From Hondaea fermentalgiana (taxonomy: Eukaryota; Sar; Bigyra; Thraustochytrida; Thraustochytriidae), in the NCBI GenBank assembly GCA_014084085.1, contig NPFB01000110.1, forward strand, positions 155,348 to 169,378: DNA of 14,031 bases. Direction: 5' to 3'. The notes under the pieces are model-generated. The model did no database searches, was not told where the DNA came from, and was given only the letters and a program-made list of their open reading frames with translations. The translations under genes and the position numbers were made by a program. Every line of letters begins with the position of its first letter. The stretch's first letter is position 1. Below are positions 7,861 through 14,031 of this stretch, in pieces.

Positions 7861-10800
7861 CTAATACTGGGGTGGAAAGTCCCGCACGTCGTGGTGCGGC
7901 GTTGCCACCGCGCCGAAGCGCTGGTAGCGTGGTCTATGCGAGGACTGCGAGGCCGGACGCTGCCTCGACGGGTGCGAAGACTGTGGCCGCACAATTTTCA
8001 CATTGCGGGACCACGACATTCCATGGTCACGTCGATGCGAGTAAGACGCGGTGTTTGGACGTGTCGGCGTGCGCGTCACGCTGCAATGCGACATGTACGC
8101 GTTCGACGTTGCAGGATCCCTGAGCGTAGATTCGCACGAGTGAGCCACCGCCGGAGGCTTATTGCTTTCGGCGGACGTGCAATCCGCCTCGAGACGAGTA
8201 GAGAGAGGGGCTTTCACTTTGGCCTGTTGACCATGAATAACGTATTGTACAATTTCAGTGAGCAACTTGCCCCGAAGACCAGAGTCCGATTCAGCAGCAA
8301 GCTTGGAGGGGATAAAGGGTTCCACGATTCGGATACGCTCGAGCTGACGTGGTGTCAAGTGGACAGCCACTGGTTTCTGAAGCCGTCGCGTCGGCAAGAC
8401 AGCATTAGAGATTGGCAGAATATTATGCGACAGGCTCGGGCCGAGCAGCTCGTGAAGCATCACTCGTTGGGGGTCGATGCGTTGAGACGAAGCAGACTGT
8501 CCGGAATTCCGAGTTCCATTTTGGCCTCCTTCCGCTTCCATGGACGCTTCCTCGCGCTGAAGAGCCTGCATGGTCAAATAGAGTGCTCGATCGACCTTAT
8601 CTTCGCGCTCGAGACACATTTCGCGTCGCGATTGCCAGACACGTTGGACACGTACGAGCCAGATTGTCCACAACTGCGCCAGTTTGGGGCCATTTCGCTC
8701 GCTGGCATCCAAACGCAAAAGCATTGACCTATGTCTGAGCTGTTGTGCAATCGAAAACCACGCAAAGGCAGTCCGCTGCGACCGTGTCTCGCGAAGAAGC
8801 TTGCAGTAGATCGCATATGCTTGACGACGACGCAAAACACTTGATTCCATCGACGACGGGGCAAACTGCCGAACCTCGAGGGGCTCGCCGTCCTGGTTCA
8901 GTCGATTCCTTGTCTTCAAAAAAGGACGTTTGGGGTCTCCAACAAGAGATGGTAGTGTCATTTGAGCAAACAAAGCTTCCTCGAGATCCCCAATGCGCTC
9001 ACGCAGCACTTGCGTCTCTGCGTTCGAGATGCTGCACATCTCTGGTGAATCACGCTCAGCTTCGGAACTGTCACTATCAGAATAACTCGAAGAAGCCGCA
9101 GAGCCTGGTCTCTCTTCGAGATCATGTTCCCGACCAGGTACCGCTGGAAACGCCTCCTTGCAAAACGAGGACGCGCTGAAGTCTTGCGACTCCCCGTTCA
9201 AGTTAAGTGCTGGAGCGAGTTGCTGATCTCCATCCTCGACTATGCCGGAGAAAAAGCATTGAGCCGGCTGGTTTCGGGTTTTCAACTCGTTCTGCAAGCT
9301 CGCCAGCTGCTCGATAGCTTGCGATTTATCCTGCCTGAGTCTCTGTGCTTCATCGCGAAGAAGGCTTACTTTGAAGCGCAAGACTTTAAGCTCCGCGGCG
9401 TCTGCCTCGTTGCTCTGTGTCTTATTCGTCGCAGTTCGAAGAAGCGCACGAGGCGGACTTTTCCTTTCGGAAATCGAGCGGCGGCGCAACCGGGTAGGAG
9501 AGCTGGCTTGCATCGCTTCTTCGTGAGATTCAGTAGATGTCATTTGCGAAGGGAGCTTTTGCACAAACTCTAGCTCCTGATGAAGTTTCTCGGCTTGAGC
9601 TTTTCGCACATTTTGAGTCTCGATAATAGCCTCGAGCTCGTCCACTTGCTTTTGTTGTAGGACGCGTTGATGCTCAAGTTCCTCCTGTGCATCATCTTGC
9701 ACCTCCTTGAGCGCGTTCTTGCAATCACTCTTTATTTGGTCCAATTCGCTTTCGTGGTCCCGCTGTTGCTGTGCGAGCCGGTCCGTAAGAACAATCAATT
9801 CGCGTTGCGCCTCGTGAAGAGCGAGTGCAGCATTGCTCTTGCCATGCTTTGCGCTCTCCTGCAAACGAAGCAAACGATCCAGTGCCAGCTTGTGCTCTTG
9901 GCCCTGGGCTGCGAGCGCTTCGCGGATCTCGGCTGTTTGCGTAGCCTTGACCTGCAAAAGCTCGCGCTCTAGCATTGCTACTTTCGCTTCGAGAAGCTTT
10001 CGAGCTGGGGAAACTGTTGAATTGCGTTTTTCTTTGTCAGACGATTTTCCCAAAGGCTGCCCGCCAGCGTGCCCCGAGCTATACTTCTGCGGATGTATGG
10101 CATGCGATATCGCAACGGCATTCTTAGTGGCCTGCTGCCGGGCTTCCTTGACTTGCTCCGTTTTGCGTTTCAAGGCTTGTCTGAGAGTTTGGACTTCATC
10201 AGCAAGCTTGGCTTCTGACTCAATCAGCGCGGTGGAGACGGTGACCATCTCGAGGTGCTTCTCCTTCATGATACGGATTGTTTCATGCGTGTCGACAAGC
10301 TGCACAGAAAGCTCAGCCACTCTGCGCTGTGCGCCTGCTAGTTGGTCCTCAGTCTCTCGAAGACTTGCCGCCGCAGCCACTGCCTCCAGCGCCTCGACAG
10401 AAGACGGACATTCCGTACTTTGATCAGCACGTCGATCGGTGGCAACGCGGCGCAAGTTTGCCACTTCGGACGAAAGACTTGTCACTTTAGTCTTGAGCTT
10501 GTCACACTCGCTGTGCTTTCGCATGAGGCCAGCGTTGAGGCTTGCTGCAAGTTGCTTGGAGGCAAGTAACTCCGCTCGAAGCTCTTCGACCGAAAGATTG
10601 TCCGCAATCGACACATCAGCTTCTTCTTCTTCCTCCTCTTCATCATCTTCATCGGCATCAGAAGTCGCATCCTCGGCGTCGCAAGGGCTTCCGGGGCTCG
10701 CGGATGCGCGTGCGTCGTGAGTACAAGACGCGCCGTCGGGCCCTGAATCTTTGCGCCCTGAAGTTGTACGAGTCTGACGTTGAGCTAGTCTCTTGTGCAG

Positions 10801-11928
10801 GGAACGCACGATCAATTTTTGAGCTGCTAATTTGGCTTCGAGTTGTGCGATTCGATCGTCTCGGGTCTGCGTCTGCTCTTGGACGTCACTTGCCTTGGCA
10901 AGAGATTCAGAAGCAGAATTATCAAAAGCAGAGAGTTTTTCTTGCAAAGCCGAGGTTTCCTTTCGTTGAAGACCGAGCTCGACCTCGGATGCAGCGTAGA
11001 GCTTGCGAAGTCTCACAATTTCGTGATACTGGTTTTTGGACTTTTTTTCGAGAAAGTGAACGTGGTCTTCGATCTCGTCATTGTTGCTGTTTCTTTTGGC
11101 CATTTTTTCCTTCAGTTCCATCAGGAGACGCGCATGCTTAGCCATGCGGTCTGCAGTCAAACAGAGCCTTTGGCGTGTCTGCTCTTGCCGCGCTTGCTCC
11201 GTGCCGAGTTCAAGGTGCACTACGTGCTCGGCGTGCAAGAGCGCTTCCTCAACGAGTCGCTCTTCTTCTGCGTCCATGGCATCGCGCACCGTGACAAGCT
11301 GCTTCTTGGGCTTGCTCGGATCATTTTTCCCCAAGACATCTTCGCCCAGCGAGTTCTGGATCTTGTTCAAGACCCGAGTGGCCTCTTGCAGCTCCTTTTC
11401 CTGTTTCTTCCGATTGTCGTCTTGTTTGCGAAGAAAAGTGTCAATTCTCACTTTGTTGGCGCTCATCATTTCACGGTTGTTCTTATAGACGACTGGAACG
11501 GCACGTCTTGAATCAATTTCGATGAGGTTGAGAAGGACCTCTTGCGAGGCATTCTCGTACTTTCCGACAGCGTTGGCGACGCGCTTTTCGATTTCGAGCA
11601 AGGCTTTTCGTGCCTCGAGCATGGATTTGAGCTTGTTTGACTCATCGCTCTCGTTCGTTTCCGGAACTTCTGGCGAGAATAGCTCGCAATTTGGCACGCC
11701 ACTGTTATCATCTTCGTGTTCTTCGTTTGTCATCATTCGAGGAGTTGCCGTACAATCGCTCTTCACTGCAGACAAGCCATCCTCCTTTGCCAGCGTATCG
11801 ATCTCACCATTCGCGCTCGCACGTGGCTGGCGTCGCGTGGCACGTCTTTTAAGTGCCGTCTGCGTCGTCGAACTCGCCAGAGTTCTGCGTGTGCGTGCCG
11901 CCGCTGCGGCTGTGGCGATCCCGGGCAT
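7861..11928 (-). CDS. Large coiled-coil protein, function unknown
   Basis: 1355 residues from the first in-frame ATG (11926-11928). I do not recognise the family. Most of the length (about 100-385, 440-610, 635-790, 845-885) has heptad-rich, Glu/Lys/Gln/Leu-rich sequence typical of long parallel coiled coils, so it should be a fibrous scaffold or tether. The N-terminus is basic and Ala/Arg/Thr-rich. An acidic run (10609-10662) breaks the coil, and linkers are Ser/Pro-rich (SPTRLRRRSISERKSPPRAL). Near the C-terminus, AFAWFSIAQQLRHR and LAQLWTIWLVRVQRVWQSRR have aromatic spacing faintly like Sfi1 centrin-binding repeats. The tail carries Arg-Pro-x-Ser/Thr repeats (RPNTAS, RPQSS, RPASQ). Centrosomal or ciliary role is a guess. 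The start is uncertain: this ATG has C at -3, the frame stays open upstream to a stop at 12010-12012, and an extra 5' exon or the ATG at 11731-11733 are alternatives. Confidence 0.75.
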   Translation of the reverse strand: MPGIATAAAAARTRRTLASSTTQTALKRRATRRQPRASANGEIDTLAKEDGLSAVKSDCTATPRMMTNEEHEDDNSGVPNCELFSPEVPETNESDESNKLKSMLEARKALLEIEKRVANAVGKYENASQEVLLNLIEIDSRRAVPVVYKNNREMMSANKVRIDTFLRKQDDNRKKQEKELQEATRVLNKIQNSLGEDVLGKNDPSKPKKQLVTVRDAMDAEEERLVEEALLHAEHVVHLELGTEQARQEQTRQRLCLTADRMAKHARLLMELKEKMAKRNSNNDEIEDHVHFLEKKSKNQYHEIVRLRKLYAASEVELGLQRKETSALQEKLSAFDNSASESLAKASDVQEQTQTRDDRIAQLEAKLAAQKLIVRSLHKRLAQRQTRTTSGRKDSGPDGASCTHDARASASPGSPCDAEDATSDADEDDEEEEEEEADVSIADNLSVEELRAELLASKQLAASLNAGLMRKHSECDKLKTKVTSLSSEVANLRRVATDRRADQSTECPSSVEALEAVAAAASLRETEDQLAGAQRRVAELSVQLVDTHETIRIMKEKHLEMVTVSTALIESEAKLADEVQTLRQALKRKTEQVKEARQQATKNAVAISHAIHPQKYSSGHAGGQPLGKSSDKEKRNSTVSPARKLLEAKVAMLERELLQVKATQTAEIREALAAQGQEHKLALDRLLRLQESAKHGKSNAALALHEAQRELIVLTDRLAQQQRDHESELDQIKSDCKNALKEVQDDAQEELEHQRVLQQKQVDELEAIIETQNVRKAQAEKLHQELEFVQKLPSQMTSTESHEEAMQASSPTRLRRRSISERKSPPRALLRTATNKTQSNEADAAELKVLRFKVSLLRDEAQRLRQDKSQAIEQLASLQNELKTRNQPAQCFFSGIVEDGDQQLAPALNLNGESQDFSASSFCKEAFPAVPGREHDLEERPGSAASSSYSDSDSSEAERDSPEMCSISNAETQVLRERIGDLEEALFAQMTLPSLVGDPKRPFLKTRNRLNQDGEPLEVRQFAPSSMESSVLRRRQAYAIYCKLLRETRSQRTAFAWFSIAQQLRHRSMLLRLDASERNGPKLAQLWTIWLVRVQRVWQSRREMCLEREDKVDRALYLTMQALQREEASMEAEGGQNGTRNSGQSASSQRIDPQRVMLHELLGPSLSHNILPISNAVLPTRRLQKPVAVHLTPRQLERIRIVEPFIPSKLAAESDSGLRGKLLTEIVQYVIHGQQAKVKAPLSTRLEADCTSAESNKPPAVAHSCESTLRDPATSNAYMSHCSVTRTPTRPNTASYSHRRDHGMSWSRNVKIVRPQSSHPSRQRPASQSSHRPRYQRFGAVATPHHDVRDFPPQY

Positions 11929-12430
11929 GCGAGAACAGGTGTTTTTCCTTTTCACCAGCGACCCGCCGTGGCCATTGTCGGTCGTCTTCTCACGCACCGG
12001 TCTCTGGATTTATCGCTGCGCTGCGTAAGTTTCCCCCCCGCAAAAGTTGCTCGTCAACGTTGGCTCCTCGAGCTTTCCGGTGCCCCTCGCATGCGAGAGA
12101 AGAATTGCTTGACCTCTGAGAGCGATCGATCTAGCGAGCGCACGAGCGATCCATCAAATATCGAACGATCCGGTGAATCGAAGATGGCTCGCTCGCGCGC
12201 CAGAGAGCGCTAGTGGAGCCGCAAGTTGGGCTCGGCGCGCCGAGTTAGAAGCACGGGGCGGATGAACTCCCGCGACGGGCAATCAATCAATCGACCAACT
12301 GCGGCGGCGACCTCGGCGCGGCCCGGACGTCGGCCCCTGGCCCCTGATCGACCGCTCATCGCCGCTTCTTGCGGCTCCGGGTGGTTGGCGTCGCGCGAGA
12401 GAGGGAAAGTCGGGAAAAGGGTCGGCGGCC
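11929..12430. promoter_or_regulatory. Divergent promoter region between coiled-coil gene and MED7
   Basis: About 500 bases between two genes transcribed outward, so both promoters must lie here unless a hidden 5' exon exists. It is GC- and CpG-rich, with an AT-richer patch at 12149-12165 (ccatcaaatatcgaacgat), short GATC/ATCG clusters (12121-12176), and an AATC repeat (12280-12292). A GTAAGT on the plus strand (12025-12030), followed by a C-run, resembles a splice donor, but no plus-strand coding exon supports it. No clear TATA box. Confidence 0.45.
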
Positions 12431-13173
12431 ATGGCCAACAACAAAGCTGGCGACAAGGCGAGCGGCGCGGCCAAGGACCAGGACGCCCAGTCGCAGCGCT
12501 CGTCGCAGCAGCAGCAGCAACAACAAAAGCAGCCGACGGCCTCGAATGTGTACCCGAATCCGCCCGTGTTCTACCGCTCGTACGGCAAGAACGCGGCGCC
12601 CAAACATGAACTGGCCGTCTCGTTGGAGCCGCCCAAGATCCCGGAGGGCGCATACATGACCTTTGGCGAGTTCTGGACCCCAGAAGACAAGTAAGTGATG
12701 CGGTTCACAGTCAATGCAAGCTCACACTTGCTATGTCAACGAAAAGCAGAAGAAAACTGACGGAGCTCGCGCTCAGAACACGAACGCTCAAGGAAGAGGG
12801 GCGGGAGCAGCTCTTTGAAGATGCACCCGAGGGCCAGCCTCTGGATTACGCAGGAGAGCTGCGCAAGGTTTCCAAGCTTGCGCTTGAAAAGTATTGTGCT
12901 CTGATGGATGCTCTCTGTGACATGAATTTGTCCATGACTGACTCGCGCAATAAGGCCGATGAGTTTGAGACAGTCTATGTAAATCTTTTGTATCTCGTGA
13001 ATCAGCTGCGGCCGGCGCAGGGGCGCCAGATCCTCATCAATATGCTCAAAAGACAGCTTGAACGGCGACAAGAAACAGCCGCAAATCTGCGACGCCTAGT
13101 CGCTGAGGGCGAGGCGCGCATTCGTGAGACGGCACAGGCAGTCAAAGAGAATGCAACGGTCGAAGATATTTAG
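12431..13173 (+). CDS. MED7: Mediator complex subunit 7 (two exons)
   Basis: Exon 1 is 12431-12690 and exon 2 is 12777-13173, giving 218 residues. MED7 is the middle-module subunit that pairs with MED21 and relays activator signals to RNA polymerase II. The match spans the family: YPNPPVFYRSYG and PPKIPEGAYMTFGEFW near the N-terminus, then TLKEEGREQLF, DYAGELRKVSKLALEKYCAL, LLYLVNQLRPAQGRQIL and KRQLERRQETAANL, in the same order and spacing as human MED7. The N-terminus is a disordered polar stretch with a seven-Gln run. The start has good context (ggccATGG). Exon 1 ends in codon phase 2. Reading through the intron would stop at once (12692-12694), giving an 87-residue fragment. Length is close to animal and yeast MED7. 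Confidence 0.93.
12691..12776 (+). other. MED7 intron, 86 bases, GT-AG
   Basis: Donor GTAAGT (12691-12696) is perfect. The acceptor at 12776 is preceded by a pyrimidine-leaning ctcgcgctcag and a branch-like CTGAC (12757-12761) about 16 bases upstream. A second in-frame CAG ends at 12749 (59-base intron). I prefer 12776 because the resulting ...EDK-TRTLKEEGREQL aligns without gaps to human MED7 between the FG motif and the ExLRK helix; the nearer site would insert nine residues. Confidence 0.75.
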
Positions 13174-13429
13174 AAAATCTCGAGGCGCCAAGACTTTGGC
13201 TGATGTAGAGAGAGGCTACACAATCATTTTTCCTTTTCTTGGTTTTGTTTTTGTCTCCTTCTTTCCGTTCTGCGTTTGATTTGAGATCGGTGACCGAGAG
13301 AGAGAGAGAGCGAGAGGCGAAAAGAAAAGAAAAGAAAAGAATGAGTAAAGAGAGGGGAAAGGAAGAGCAATGTCGTTCGATTGATCGATCGATCGATCGA
13401 TCGATCCCTTTCGAATCAGGGAGTATAAT
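13174..13429. repeat. Convergent 3' spacer made largely of simple repeats
   Basis: 256 bases between the MED7 stop and the RING gene stop, on opposite strands. It holds three microsatellites in a row: (GA)n at 13296-13310, (AAAAG)4 at 13320-13339 and (GATC)6 at 13383-13406. A T-rich tract follows MED7 (13225-13255) and could take part in 3' end processing. I see no gene here. Confidence 0.8.
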
Positions 13430-14011
13430 TCACATGGTGGGTCTGGTCAATGGATTTGTGGATGGCGCCGAGTGACCTTGCACGGCCGGAGCTGATTCCT
13501 CGTAAAAGAGCTCTTCGTCGCATACAGGGCAAGTGGTCTTTCCGCTGCGTCGACGCCACGCGAGCAGACAGGCGAGATGATAGTGATGGCGATTGACTCC
13601 GCAGTTGCAGAGCGTCCGCACAGCCGGGGCATCGATGGAGAACTCTTCGAGACACAGCACGCACTCATCAGGAGCGTTGCGCTGCGCAGTGAGTATCCGA
13701 TCCCAAGATGCGCGCATGTACTGCCGCTCATCCTCTACGGAAGGCGGCAGCGATGAGGAGCTGGCAGCCTTGAATTTCTGCAGCAGGGCCGCGGCCGCCG
13801 CCGTCGTGGATGCTGCAGAGCACGGGAGCGGCACGGACGCGGAGGTGCCAATGTCGCGAGCGCCGACGCCGCGGCTCCCCGTCTGCTCCTCGCCGGGATC
13901 CGGCAAGGCCGTGTACGCGTCGTGGTCGTCGTTTCCGAGCCGCGCTTCCGGCGGTTCCTGGCGCGCCCAGGCCACAGGGCACCCCGTCGGGCAGCACAGG
14001 AGGTTGCCCAT
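13430..14011 (-). CDS. Small RING-CH-like zinc-finger protein with N-terminal acylation signal
   Basis: 193 residues; probably an E3 ubiquitin ligase that brings an E2 to membrane-bound substrates. The finger (117-164) is C117-x2-C120, C135-x-C137, x7-H145-x2-C148, then C161-x2-C164. The middle part (CNCGVNRHHYHLACLLAW) fits the RING-CH (RINGv, MARCH-type) spacing, including the Leu-x2-Trp after C148, better than classical RING-H2. The first half (CVLCLEEF) is more RING-like, so the subclass is not certain. The N-terminus MGNLLCCPTGCPVAW should be myristoylated at Gly2 and palmitoylated at Cys6/Cys7 and possibly Cys11, an arrangement comparable to RNF11. No transmembrane helix is visible, unlike most MARCH proteins. 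Residues about 18-95 are low-complexity. The ATG has A at -3 and G at +4, making the start solid. Its promoter lies outside the window. Confidence 0.85.
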   Translation of the reverse strand: MGNLLCCPTGCPVAWARQEPPEARLGNDDHDAYTALPDPGEEQTGSRGVGARDIGTSASVPLPCSAASTTAAAAALLQKFKAASSSSLPPSVEDERQYMRASWDRILTAQRNAPDECVLCLEEFSIDAPAVRTLCNCGVNRHHYHLACLLAWRRRSGKTTCPVCDEELFYEESAPAVQGHSAPSTNPLTRPTM

Positions 14012-14031
14012 CCTCTCTCCCTCTCTCCCCG

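Noticed and set aside
7891..8727. Plus-strand frame of 278 codons opposite the coiled-coil gene
   Set aside because: Arg/Cys/His-rich antisense shadow with no domain; the minus strand has the clear coding character here.
12025..12030. Plus-strand GTAAGT as a 5' UTR intron donor for MED7
   Set aside because: No paired acceptor with a good tract could be chosen before 12431, and no coding evidence depends on it.
13383..13406. GATC repeat as a methylation or replication-origin element
   Set aside because: That idea comes from bacterial Dam sites; the window is eukaryotic and this is most simply a microsatellite.
1..14031. A defence island, biosynthetic cluster or mobile element
   Set aside because: The genes are housekeeping eukaryotic families; I saw no transposase, terminal repeats, integrase or clustered pathway genes.

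Overview
The window looks like nuclear DNA of a GC-rich, intron-poor unicellular eukaryote. It carries a Beclin/ATG6 gene, a HECT ubiquitin ligase, a Mediator subunit with one GT-AG intron, and an acylated RING protein, all with eukaryotic start contexts and no bacterial-type operons. Compact genes, long single exons, homopolymeric Ser/Ala/Gln runs and high GC would fit a stramenopile such as a thraustochytrid. That placement is inference only; nothing here fixes the taxon.

Layout. Positions 1-1800 hold no confident gene: about 700 bases of extremely GC-rich DNA with a GAT/ATC repeat tract and one speculative minus-strand frame running off the left edge, then a more AT-rich stretch leading into ATG6. 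Positions 1801-3900 (+) encode ATG6/Beclin. Tail-to-tail with it, after 179 bases, is a minus-strand FN3-WW-HECT ubiquitin ligase (4080-7610). Upstream of that, on the same strand, is a 1355-residue coiled-coil protein of unknown identity (7861-11928). A roughly 500-base divergent spacer separates it from MED7 (+; two exons, 12431-12690 and 12777-13173). MED7 converges with a small minus-strand RING-CH-like protein (13430-14011) across a spacer made of simple repeats.

Themes. The two ubiquitin ligases are unrelated, yet both begin with a textbook N-myristoylation signal (MGGAVS and MGNLLCC), so both are predicted to sit on membranes without a C2 domain or transmembrane helices. ATG6 is the core of the class III PI3-kinase complex, and in animals Beclin 1 is a known target of the HECT ligase NEDD4, so its neighbour being a NEDD4-like HECT ligase is suggestive, though adjacency in a eukaryote is weak evidence. 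ATG6 itself is unusual: a long Ser/Ala insert splits its two CxxC pairs, and the aromatic membrane finger of the BARA domain is not recognisable. MED7 is a general transcription factor with no evident link to the rest. I see no mobile element, CRISPR array, tRNA or rRNA.
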